A DNA stretch of 60,679 nucleotides, from the NCBI GenBank assembly GCA_036897525.1, contig JAYMTJ010000060.1, forward strand, positions 1 through 60,679. Reading direction: 5' to 3'. The notes beneath the pieces are model-generated. The model was given only the letters and a program-made list of their open reading frames with translations, was not told where the DNA came from and ran no database searches. Both the position numbers and the translations under genes were made by a program. Source of the DNA: Pelargonium x hortorum. Lineage: Eukaryota; Streptophyta; Magnoliopsida; Geraniales; Geraniaceae. Position 1 is the stretch's first letter; every line of letters starts with the position of its first letter. Positions 24,881 to 36,936 of the stretch are shown piece after piece.

Positions 24881-24953
24881 TTTATTATATCCAAGTGGTA
24901 AAGCACGAGTTCTTCGAGGTTAGCATGTCAAAGGTTCAAACAGACTGAGTGAT
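24881..24953 (+). pseudogene. trnQ(UUG)-like pseudogene
   Basis: This aligns along its whole length, with one small gap, to plant mitochondrial trnQ: TATAtCCAAGTGGTAAaGCA for the D region and GCATGtCAAAGGTTCaAA for the variable and T region. The GCATG-CAAAGGTTC part matches the native mitochondrial gene better than the plastid one. The anticodon arm (ACGAGTTCTTCGAGGTT) no longer pairs and has lost TTG, and the acceptor ends (tttat / actgagtga) do not pair, so it is not a working tRNA. It stands alone in the desert. It is the best preserved RNA relic in the window. Confidence 0.55.
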
Positions 24954-27900
24954 CTACATTTTAATGCTTCGGAGAGAAAAAAACGCCCCTCTTTGAGAGA
25001 CTCTTATAAGTACTAGAAAATGCTGTATACAGAATCCTATATCTTTTACGGGTTTTCCCACTAGGTAGAAATAGAATCTGTTTGCCACCCTTGATAGAAG
25101 CTTTATTCAGCGTAAAGTAGTACCTGTGAAGGGTATGCTTTTATTTATAGATTTGATTATTCATTCCCTTTTATACCCCGAAAAGTATGAAGAATAAAGA
25201 AAGTCTTATTTAGTAACTAAATGCCATAACTAAACCCAACCCGGGACGGTTTGTTCTAGTGCCGTGCCCTAAGGGAATTCTCTTGTGTTTTGCCTTATTA
25301 TCTCTAAAAGTCAGGAGTTCCTTTGTTTTTGTGGAATTCCGGTTTCTCCTATGAAAGAATCCTCTATAAGAACAGACAACTCTAATAAAACCTGCAACTT
25401 ATCCATTGGAAATTCATAAGCAAAATAGGAGGCTTTTCATTTAAGTAGTAAAGCATATTGTGTACAATAAAACGGAGCAGGTTCCAGTTGGGAATAGACT
25501 GAAATAATTTATGATTTAAACCAACATACGCTGCTAATTACCAGGATCCTTGTCATCAAAAAGGCAGCTCCGTTCAAGTGACGAAAAACGAAGTCTTAAT
25601 CTTTTCTTAATCAGCCTAATCATCCTTTTTTGTATATTAACAAGATTCCCCCGCAGATATTAGCTACTCGTATTCCTTTTTTGGTCCACTATTCTTATTT
25701 TTTGTTTGTACAAAAGTAACAGTAGTCGCGGGTGTCCCTAGAACACTCGTTTTTTCAAATGTAGGTTTTGTCAAATGAAACAGTTTTTCTATAAATGTCA
25801 GAGAAGTTCTAGTCTTTTTATACTTTTTTGGTATTTCTTATAGATTCAACTTTTTTTCTTGTGGATCTCTTTTTCACTAGGGAATATTTAATAAATGACT
25901 TTTATTTGATCGGGTAACTTAACTACTAACATTAGTAAAGGATAGTTCTTGACGTTATATTTCAGGTTTTTTTAAATAGAAAACTCGTTATGTAATAGAT
26001 CTTCAATTCGTTTGGTCTAATCCTTTCTTTGCTAGCATGCTTTTGCAGCATATGATTTCATTTTAAGAGAAAATCCCAGTTCGGTACTTGTATTGAGAAT
26101 AAGTCTCTCTTGTATTAGAGTTTTTTAGGGGAAAGAGAAGAGGTCCTCGTCGTACCTTAGCTAGTCAGGAAAAATGCAAAGGAAAGATAAAAGATTCTCG
26201 ATATGCTAGAATTAGAAAAAGCTTTTTGTTAATGGCAGAATCCTTTCGTGAATGTACTCGTGGAAGCTTACCTGTTAGAGAAACAATCTAAAAATTTTGG
26301 GGATAATTTAGTAGTCTTTTATTGAGGGGGATCCTTATATTTGAGGATTCCATGCCAGAATGCTTTCCTAGATCATGAAGGTGGAGCTTTTTTAAGAAAG
26401 AATTAGAACTGTCTCCTAATATATTGAGTTTTATCTTTGCCGGGTACTCTAGAAGTTTATTTATGTTTAAGAGTTTTATTCTTTATAAATAATTATTGGC
26501 TCACTCTTACTTAACACCCAGAATATAAATGTCATTATAAGTGGGTGTAGACGAATGAACACAAGGAAGCTTTTACAGTAATGGTATCGATATAAAAGAG
26601 ACTCCCCACCAAGGCAACAAGTGATTCGAGACACAGATTATTACTATGAATTGAAACAAGAGGAGTCTTTATTAAATTCAGTTCTGATAAGTAGAATTCT
26701 TTTTTAAAGATCAAAATCTACCTAGAAAAGGGGCCCATTCAACGTAGGAGACTTTACGTATTTTTAACTATTAAGGGTTCCAAATTACTCAATATCGAGA
26801 ACGAGACAGTAGTCTAATTATATGTTCCGTAGGAGGGACAGTGATCCCGACTTTGTAGATGGAGCATATTGCCATAGAACAATAAAAAGTTCTTATGTCG
26901 CTCAATAGCAAAAGGCTTCTACCCTTGTCCTTGCTTATATTCTCTTTTTTTTTGACTTCTTTGCACCACCCTTTATTATCAAGATCTCTTGGTCTAGACC
27001 AATTCAAGGGCATTTCTGGAAGCAGTTCTTTTGATGTTGTGTGCCTAAAAAGTCTAATATCTAGGTGTTACTTTATTTGTTTCGGTGTTATTAGTCTCTC
27101 TAAATTCTCCTTTAGCGGAGCCATATGTGATAGGATAACCTGCCCCTTACAAAAACTTAGGAGTTCCGCTCTCAATCTGTCAATTTGACTCTACTGGGTA
27201 TTTTGATATCATTTTTACTTTTCCTGGTTTAGTTTAGTAACAAGAACTCTACTAAAGCTATCTACGAGATTCCTTTTTTAATTCCAATATAATAGGTGTT
27301 GTGTTGCTTCCTTGTATATCCACCCTTTCCTGATCGACTGCTTGGGTTACGCTTATGTAAGAACCCAGGTCATCTCAAAAGGGAAATAGACCCGTATCGA
27401 GAAATATATGGGACTGCATTTCAGTGTTTTGACCAAAGCGAATTACTTTTCAGTATATTATATTACCAATAAGTATTGCTAGAGTTTAATATTCTTAAAA
27501 TCAGCATTAGGATTAGGGCCTTCTTACTTGTACTTTTAGTAGAATTGGAACCAACGGCATCTTTATCAAAAAGCGTGCACTATACTGGTCTCTTTTTAAA
27601 TCAGAAGACGGGATTTTGACCGCCTTAGCCTTTTGAGCCAACTATTATACTTCAACGGGTCTATACTAGATACTAAAAAAGATCTAATAAGAATATTATA
27701 GATTAGAATTCAATAGCAAATATCTTTCTTTCATTTTAATAAATTCTTTATGAATTCACTCAAACTATTACTAACCTAAAAAAGCATTAGTTCGAGACGC
27801 AGTTTCTGCATTTACTAAAAACTTGCACTCAATAAAGGTAAAACTAGACTTTGTTTGCTGGGCTCCTTAAGATCTAATTTCTTTAACTTAGATATGGCGA

Positions 27901-30900
27901 TCCAATGCTGTAGTATTTGTTTGATATTGATATAACCTGTCAATTCTAAGGACTACTTTAATTAAAGAGTTAAGTAGAAAAACTTCCCATCTGCACCTGA
28001 ATCTATTTGGTTGGCATGTATCAATTGCATATCTAATTCTATAAAATAGAATAGTGGAAAGATAAAGATTCTCATTAATCGAGCAGAGTCAAGCAAATAT
28101 AAGGATTTCTTAATTCGACTAGACCTTGCTTTACCACATAGCTATATCCCAAAGAACATAACCGCTCACTTTACTACTATAACGAGAATTTGAATTAGAG
28201 TATATGAGCTAATCTAAACTTCTTTTGTATATAGGATAAAAGGTCAAGAGAAATTGAGAGAGAACTCAGTAAAAAATGTAATTGAAAGATCAGAAGACTT
28301 GGTGGGTGAAGGGCCGAGGCTAACAGCAGGCCAATCTCAAACACTTATTTACCCGGCCATTCGTCTTGTGGGTCAAGACTGACATATGAACACTTCTTTT
28401 TTTAGAAGTCAAACTAGCATCACCCTAGGTATGAAGCACTTAATTTGTCGTATCTCAACAAAAGTCTAAAGAGGAAAGAATTTCTATGAATGGGTCTGAG
28501 ATTTCTCTAAGATCCCGTTCCCGTTACGCTAATATCATTTTCTGGCAGTACCAACGCATGAAATGCTAATTTTAGAAGGGTTTTGAAAGAACTCAGGTAT
28601 GCAGGTCTTATATTTACAATTTTTTACTAAAATCTCAAATGTAAACCCCACCAGGAAAGCTACTCTTGAAATGACTATTTCCTAACTTAATAATGGATAA
28701 CTCTTAAGTGATGCACTTTTTGGAATTCAAATAGAAAGCAAAAAACTTTTTCCTAGCTAGTCAAATATTATACCAGTTTTCCTTAAGTTGACAAGGCATC
28801 TCGACAAGGAGCATAAAGTTGCAACAGTGCAAAATAAAAAACCGTTGGACTTATCACCACAAACCCTTGATATGACCCCTGTTTGACAGTAGTCAAATAC
28901 CTGTTTTATTTTATCATCTATAGAAGCGCTTCTCTACTAGCGGAGGGTAGTGCATTTACGATTAAAGATACTTATAAAGTGCAAAAGCAAGGCCTATAAA
29001 AAAGTTTACAGGGGTTCTCTTTCCTAAAGTTTGAGTATTCAAAAAAACTTGCTTTATCTTCTATGTAGAGTTACGCACTTGCCCCTACTTTTAACGATAT
29101 TCTACCCATTTCAGCAGAATGTAACTGACTCCTATTTCTTTTTCTAGAACGTATGCTCGAAGCACTTAAGGAAATCTAAGATTGTAGGAGGAATCCCTTA
29201 TAATAAAGGAGCTCCCAGTAGAAGTGGGTCTATTTTTGATACATTTATTTGCTTTATATTACCATGGAATTTCCTGCAATCGGGGTAATTCTGAAAGTTC
29301 TTTCTGGGGCTTTTAAGAGGGCATAGAGAGTCTACATCGGATAGTCAATTTGACGCTGACAAGTAATCTAGGGCTAGTTATATATATGTTCATTCATAAC
29401 AATTACAAATAAATGCGAATAGATAATTATTTCTTTGACTAAAAGCATAGAGTACCCCGCACAACAAGTCAGTCAGGGCTCAAATAAAGAACAGGGGATC
29501 CAAGAAGCTTCCCCTTAGTATGCTTATATTTATAACATTTTAGACTCTATACAATAGTCTAATAAATACCTCAATGTAGAGTCTAGTAACGGACTTGTTG
29601 GATCAGAAGTTCCTGCCGTTTAAACTCATAAAATATCTGGATAATTATAGGTTTTGTTTTGACATAGTTAAGTTTAAGTCGTAGATTGTTCAACAGTTTT
29701 CAAGGTAAGTACAGAAGTCGTAGCCCTGCTAGGAAATGCTGAAGTCTCTTGCTTGGATGGGGGATCCATTTCCACGGATGCTTGGTAATGAAGAATTCTA
29801 GCTCAAAAAGTTCCTATATCTGCTTTTGCAAAAGAGTTATTCTCAAAGTTTATACTAAGTAATTCAGATAAAACCCTTTCCTAAATTTGTAAGCTACAGG
29901 AGAGCAAATCCGTATACTATTTAGTTCTATATCTGACGCCTGATATACCAAAGCACCCTGTTTAAGGAGCCATATACAGACAGAGTGTCCCTAGTCTTGG
30001 GCACTTATACTTCTGAAACTAAACTGTTGTTGAATTAATAAAATTTTGATTGAAAGCGAAAGCACAGAAGTTTGGAAACGTTTTAGTGGAGGTTTTGAAA
30101 AAGTCTTATAGCTAGATTCTTTTAGAGTGTGCTGGTGTTTTTTCCTTGTTGCCGAAATTTTGGTGTATAGAAAGTCAATAAAATTAGGAGTCTTTTACCA
30201 AAGGGAGACTCCGAGTCAGTTTCTTTATGACATGGAATTGTTTCAATTTAGTAATGGTAACTTAACAAATTCTTGCTCTTTTGAAAGGGGTCGGGATATC
30301 TTGCTCTAGTAACTTTAGTAAGTATGAGTCAAGCTTTTTTTAATACTCATATGTACGGAATCAATCTTTTTTAGTGGGAGTTTATACTCCTTAAAGAAAA
30401 GCATAATAGAAAATTTGGGGAAATGGTTTAGTTTCAATACCTTTTCTGGGTCCTAGGATTTTGGCAAGAGGATTCCAAGCCTTATTCTATCCACTATACT
30501 GCTATCACAAAGCACATATTAAGAATTCTGACTTTCTGTCTTTACTGGGTCCTTAATCTTTTAAAAACTCTTCTTGAATATAGTTAAGTAAAAGGGACTA
30601 GGATCTTTCTGGTAATAGGGCACTCCTCCAAGAGTTTTCCAGGTTTTTAGTATTCTTTCTCAATCCCAAACTTTGAGATTAGCTCTAAATTTAGAGGAGG
30701 GACAAAAAAATCCGTATTCTTTAGACTTTCATTTTTCAAAAACTGTATCATTATACAAAAGTTACAAAGCCTACCTTAAAACTTGCCATTTTGCTCTGCT
30801 GACAAGAACCTGTTATTTTTTAGTATTGCGGGTGTGCGTCTTATTTCTCCAAGCACTTTCCTTTTTGAAGTTTCTTTCAGTACTGAGGACATTCTTATTA

Positions 30901-32950
30901 AACACAATGAATTGACTTATATTACGAATAAATATTCTTTATTCCATTATTTCTTTACTTTTAAAAAGAGTTAACTTATAAGAATTCAATTTTGTAACTC
31001 ATTTTTTTCGTTTTGTATGTCTGCTTTTAAAGAATATCAATTAGACCTGTGGCTTGGCTATCTATAGGAAATAGGACTTAGAGAAGATTTGCATTAATTT
31101 TGAAGCACTAATTCGTTTTGATTCTTTTTCAGTGAAATTTAAGAGCGCAATTTGAGTTATAATAACAAGAGGTAGCTTGTACTCTTTAGTAATTGAGCAG
31201 GCTAGATGCATTGACTTACTAATATGGGATAGGATCCTCTGAGACTTTGACGAGGTTGGTGTATAACTCTATATTAGAATTACGTAGATAAATAAATAAC
31301 ATTTAAGCTGGGTTCTCTATTTCACTTTATTTAGAAATTTCCGAAACCTTGGAATAGGCTTGAACTAGATCCAACATTATAATTACACTAAACTGGATTA
31401 TCTCTCTAACGTGATTTTTTTTTTCTTTTGATATTTATTTAGACGGGTTGCCAACGGGCCTTTGCTAGGAAGAAAGTACGCTGAAATTCCCTATGCAGTG
31501 CCTTTTACTATTTTATTATAAGGGCGCTTGGGGAAATTATAGTCTAGGGTAGATAGTTTTGCAATTGATTGTAAGGTATAAGGTTTGGGTCTAAAGTACA
31601 CAATTAAGGTACTGCACTTTTGTAAAAAACATTTAGGTAAGGAACTCTTTCTGTAGAGTGTGGAATACTGTAACAAAACTTATTCCCTTTTGAATTCGTG
31701 TAAATACTTTTCCAGGAAATTTTTGAAATGTATAAAAAATGATACACCTATAAACTCGCGTTTTAGCTCTCGTAGAAGGCCCCATAACGGTTTCAAAATG
31801 GGTAGTTTTAGCTACTATGACATGCATTCTTTTTTAAAATTCAGTGCAGGCTCGGGACTTTTTGAATTTATGGAGAAGCGAGCTTTTACAAGTAAACTCT
31901 AAGAAAATCCTTATCTTACAGGGTTAGTACCGAGATCCTTAACTTTGCTTTTATAAAAGTTTTTGAGGTTCTATATACTAGTAATTTGTTAACTACGAGA
32001 CCTCTTTTTGACTTTTGATAGGCACTTTACAATTAAGCAACTAAGTTCAGCGTCTTTTTCTGAAAAATATACGCTTCCTAATAGCATAAACGAGAAAAAT
32101 TTAGCTGGGTAGGAGCCCGTTTAATAACCCCCTAACTGCAAAGTAAATAATTCAAATCTATTAAGAAAACCCTAATTGGACTGAGGACTCCGTTTTATAG
32201 TAACTTGAACCCATAAGTCAGAATTCTTGGCCCAGAGCTTCTTAAATATGAAATTATTAAGGATCTTCCTCCTATATTTTCTTTTTCATAATTATAATAA
32301 CTCATATTTAGGCACTAAAAAGATCCTAGGATTAAATGGAACCTTTGTCTATAAAAAAGAAAACTTTATGACTTAACTTGAAACACTAAGCTTGTAGGAT
32401 GGGGTGGCTCTCTAAGTGTTCCCGTTAGAAACTTAGCTATGGGGGTTAATAAAAAACAAGATTTTGGAGTATTTAGATTGCCCATAAAACAGTTAAAGGT
32501 ATTATTTTCTGCAGCTAATTGAAAATCTTAAATGAAATCGGATACTTCAGTTCAGATTGGTATAGGATAGAGAAGTCCTGACCTATTTGTGTTGTCTATC
32601 TATTCTTCTCGTTAAATACACATTAAGGATACTCTCGCATATGATATTCCGCTTTGACTCTTACTTTGTTTGTAGTTGTAAAGGGCCGCTCTTTGGAAAT
32701 TGCCATTTTTTTGCTTTTTTTAACCCAAGGAGTTACTTTTACCGACACAGAAGTTAGACTCTATCTAAAAGTCTCTGCTAGGCTAGGAACTGACCCACCC
32801 TTATAAGAATAAGAAGAAATTGACCTCTTACAACCCGTACTTTTCAACTTATGCCTCACTTCACCCAAAAGCTGCAATTCACAGAAGTTTCTTGACTTTA
32901 CCCCTTTTATTATCATTTTAAGACATTTCCGGAGCTTATTTATTCCCTTA
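24954..32950. other. Long AT-rich gene desert
   Basis: No gene found. The overlapping frames at 26789-27013 (minus, 74 codons) and 26895-27188 (plus, 97 codons) are the longest here. They oppose each other, are rich in Ser and Leu, match no family I know and are within chance expectation. A slightly GC-richer patch at 28290-28400 (gggtgaagggccgaggct) is unassigned. Confidence 0.5.
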
Positions 32951-33019
32951 GAGATTAGAATAATAGGACCCTGGCTTTAACAATAGAATAACCTGGGTTA
33001 GAACCTATTGAATAAATAG

Positions 33020-33158
33020 AAAGGAACCCCTGGCTACTAAGACTTAGTGAGAAAATTCCTTGTGATCCCGACTTACTTCTTGACTTCTGCAACTTTCTGA
33101 AAACCTTCTTAGAACTGACTTTCATACCAGCTTTATTCACCTTCCTACTCTTACTCAT
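33020..33158 (-). repeat. Ser/Lys-rich repeat family, member 1
   Basis: The minus strand opens with MSKSRKVNKAGMKVSSKKVF and continues KLQKSRSKSGSQG, inside a 67-codon frame (32955-33158). The DNA word agaagtaagtc (minus, 33070-33080) recurs at 34024 and 45916 on the plus strand. The basic Ser-rich part ends near 33020; the rest of the frame looks like desert. It may be a scrap of a decayed Ser/Lys-rich gene or purine-rich simple sequence; I cannot separate the two by eye. Confidence 0.35.
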
Positions 33159-33939
33159 ATATTCTCATTAAGGATATTCCTCAGTTCTGGCTTTCATGGT
33201 TGGTGATTAAGAGGGATTGCTAGGGTAGCTAGAGAGTACTATTAAAATGATCCGGGTGTTTCCTCACATTTGACCAGCTTTCCAAACAACAGGTGTATTT
33301 AAGTTAAGGTATTGCACCCTTGACAGCGAAAGAGGTGTCTTCCTTGACTTAGTTGGATAGAGTTTCAAGTTTCCTTTATAATTATAAGCAGGGATTTCCA
33401 GAGTTTAGGGGTTCTTCCTTAGCTTTACAAAGAGTACAGAGCTACCTCGACTGGCTTTTTCAAAAGGTATGTCTTCCAACAGCATTCACTTGCCCTTTCC
33501 TTTAGCACTACTTCACTATGTTCACTCTAAAAGGGTAACTTTCTGTACACCCTAAAAAGATAATAGAATTCTCTTGTTCTATCTTTCTTTTGTAAAGCTA
33601 GGAGAATGTCTGTGTAGTTTCAAGTGGAGCACCGCACTATCCTTGAGATGAAGTACCTGTATTTAATAGATTTAGAGTTTAGTTTTAGGTATAACCAGGA
33701 ACTCGATCTATTTTCAGGTTGGCATCTAGAAGCAGGCATTCTCTTTTAGCTTAACTAGAATACGTAAGGGAGTATCCAGTATAATATCTATTTAAACTAC
33801 TGTACAAGACTACACTACTCCAATTAACTACCAAACTACCAATAAGATTCTCTTCTATACATATGGGTAATCTCTATTACAAAAAAGTCGAGGTTAGCTC
33901 CTCTCCTTCTCCTTATATCTCTTCTCTAACAATTCTAAC

Positions 33940-34100
33940 TCTAAGGAAAGTTATAGCTCCAAAGATCTAGCTCAATCTAGCTCAGAAGACTCATAATAAA
34001 AGGGTATAAAAGTTATGACCGAAAGAAGTAAGTCAATAAAAGTAAGATGCTCGCGAATAAAAGAGCTCAAGAAAGTCCTAGTCGGGATATTTGGGAGTCA
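33940..34100 (+). repeat. Ser/Lys-rich repeat family, member 2
   Basis: One frame reads ESYSSKDLAQSSSEDS, meets two stops, and continues KGIKVMTERSKSIKV. It contains agctcagaagact (33979-33991) and agaagtaagtca (34024-34035), both shared with other members of the family. It is a relic, not an open gene. Confidence 0.4.
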
Positions 34101-35379
34101 TAGAAGCTCAAAACAGGGCGTTTTCCAGTTAAAGAAGTTATTCTGAGATTTCTGTTGATCTTGCGGATGTTGTTGGAAGAAAGGGACGTGAAAGCAGATC
34201 CTCTTTTTTATGATTTGACTAAAAGTTCTATCTACTATTATAACTTATTAAATACAAAATGATCTGAAACTACCTTAGAAAGCCCTCTTCTGATTGACTT
34301 ATTTGCTTTCTGATTATACTCTGTATCAGGATCCTATTCTTACTGACTTACCACCCACTCATACCTTGTTTTGACCCCTTTTCTAAAATAAAAGAGTTTA
34401 AGACTCCCAACTAGTTTATTTAGAACTAGATAAGCCAGAAACTGGGTTTTAATCCCGTAGTTGTTTAACTAGGACCCCTGACAAGTAAGCCTTACCTAAG
34501 AGAATGTAAATGAAGGGGAAAACAGACCCTTTTACTGTACCGCTCTAGAGAGGTTGTCTTGAGATCCAGATACTGGTATAGGTCTCTAAAACATGTATAT
34601 TTACGCAGGAGATGACTCGCATTTAGCTTCCCTAGTGATTAAAAAAAGTTTTAGTATTAACCACAAGACAAGAAGTTAAATTGCGGATATACTTCGATAA
34701 AGGCATACATAAGTTTAGCTTATTTCCGTGTTTCTGCGCGAAGTTCCTAGCAAGAAATTCAGGAGGTTAAGGAGGGGCTTTTCTAAAAAAACAACTAATA
34801 TAAGACTTAGAAGCCCCCCAGAAATAATAGCAAGGGGCTAGTATACTTTTGTTTACAGGCAATCCCTCGGTTTATATAGAATCCTTCAGACTCTACTCTT
34901 AGGGCTTAAAAGAAAATCCAAAAGAACACGGGTTGTGTCCCAACTTATACCTTATAAGCAAAAACTCATAGTTAGGGTTTCCTTGATCCTTGATCAATGA
35001 AAAAAGACTTCAACTTACTGTTATACGACTAGGTATACCCTACTATATAAAGACTTGAGAAAACTTTTTACATATCCAAAATCGCGGGTGCCCCTCTTAA
35101 GAAACCCCCTATTTATATACTTTATACCTTTATTTCTTATTCCCAAGTTCAGATAGCTTTCTTTTCCGATCCAAGCAATAAAGCTATCCTTAGAAAGGGT
35201 ATACCTAGAATTTAGAAAGACGTGGAGATCTTTAAAAAACTAAGATACTTTGAAATAATATACTCAATAGCTGGCTAAGATAATCGTAACTTTGGGAGTA
35301 TAAGGAAGGGGCAAATACCTCATTTAAATTAAACTAGATTACTACCGCATTCAACTTTACTAAAAAAGCAACACTCTGA

Positions 35380-35560
35380 AAAAAACCTATCTATTACTAT
35401 ACTAAACCTAATAGAAACTTATACTAATACTTCTATATCTCCCCTATCCAACTTTAATCTATATTATAAACTCTATAACTACTATACATAAAGAGTAAGA
35501 CAATAACTATAATAAGACTGGCTACTACAATACAACAAGAATCCTAATACCCATAAGTAC
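35380..35560 (-). repeat. Tyr/Ser-rich low-complexity stretch
   Basis: The minus strand contains runs such as agtagccagtcttattatagttat, reading CSSQSYYSYC between stops. The style matches the Ser/Lys/Tyr family, but no long exact word is shared, so membership is uncertain. Confidence 0.2.
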
Positions 35561-36374
35561 AGGCTTCAATAAAAAAGACCTATAAGAGTAAGCTTTACAC
35601 CCCTTTGGTAAATAGCTATGGATGCTACAAGAATGTAATAATCTAAGGCCCTGAATATTTCCGATTGATTACTATACTCTAAAGTTTCTGCCTGAAATTT
35701 TGCTTTTAAGAGATCAAATCTAAGGGATATAGATTCGAGCTTTTGAGTCTAGTTAATAACTAGAGCTATTTACCAAGGGCTCTAATATAAGGAGTTTCCG
35801 CTTTGCTTACTTGCGAGCTCCTCTAAATCTGAAGTCAAAAATAATAATTAGTTTGTAAACTAGAGTTACCCGTAATGGTACTAGCAGGGGTAATACTAAA
35901 AGAAAGTAAGTTGAAGTTCCAAATTAATAAGATAGAAATGCCCCTATAGGGCAATAACTTCTCATTTTTTAAGGGGGCTTGTATATGTTATGTTCTCTTT
36001 AAAGTTCCTTGAATTCAATTGCCTGTAAGATAGGACTTTTTTTACTAAATTACTTTCCTACCTAAACCAGAAAAGAAGACTTTTACTCTTACTCTTAACC
36101 TAGCTACTATAAAAAGAGTAGAGTACGGACAATACATAAGTTCAAGTCCTACCCTATACTGCAACTCAGGAGTTTATACTCTTACTTAAAAAGAACTCCT
36201 AAGATAGTAAGACAAAAGTTATGATACAGAATTTATTAGCTAGCTACAAGGGTTCTAATCGCATACCTATAAAAGCAAGCTTGCCTAAACTCTATCTTAA
36301 AGGAAAGATTAGAAATACTATAGGCTGCGGTGCATAGGCTCTAATCCCATAACACTTCTAATTTCAACTCTCTC

Positions 36375-36490
36375 TAGCCTATTCTTTGTATCTTGATGAG
36401 AGCTTTCCGAGTCTTATGAGCTGCTACTATTATAACTATACTCTTTGTACCCGTACTCCGTATCTTACTCTTCTGCATCTTGGTAGCTAC
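36375..36490 (-). repeat. Ser/Lys-rich repeat family, member 3 (inverted)
   Basis: The minus strand reads DTEYGYKEYSYNSSSS, a stop, then DSESSHQDTKNR. The DNA word agctcataagact (minus, 36410-36422) matches agctcagaagact at 33979 and agctcaaaagact at 57688, one variable base apart. Orientation is opposite to most other copies. Confidence 0.4.
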
Positions 36491-36881
36491 AACTTCTTTC
36501 TTATGAGTCAGAGCTATACCTGTTAACCCGCACTCAATTGAATGTAGGAAAACCCCGATCTATCTATGTTACTGAAATTTCCTACTTACTAAATAGAAAC
36601 CTCAAACCAAATAAAGAAATCCTAACCCCTTTAGCAGGACTTTTTTAGGTTAAGAAACTCCTATTTTTAAGGAATTCCTACGCCTTGTTCTGATTCTGAC
36701 TGGACAGGGGGACCCTTCTCCCACCTATTTGTATTCCTTTAGTTAATATAGATCAAAAAATAGAATAGGTTTTCTAAACTAAAATAGATAGGTAATGGTA
36801 AGGTTTTATAGTTATTTTATTAATTACTCTAGCTTTATTAGTTTAGATGTGGAATAGATAGTCGTACTTGTTAAAGCTAAA

Positions 36882-36936
36882 CTTCCTCTTTTGCTTTAGT
36901 TGTTATTACTATATAGAGGAGAGAAACCTTAGTAAG
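36882..36936 (+). repeat. Diverged dispersed repeat, copy related to 24577-24640
   Basis: Reads cttcctcttttgctttagt, then tgttatt, then gagagaaacc in the same order as 24577-24640. The GAAA hairpin next to the other copy is absent here. Confidence 0.6.

Noticed and set aside
26789-27188. Opposing 74- and 97-codon frames
   Set aside because: Both are within chance length, match no family and overlap antisense. Neither has a composition unlike the background.
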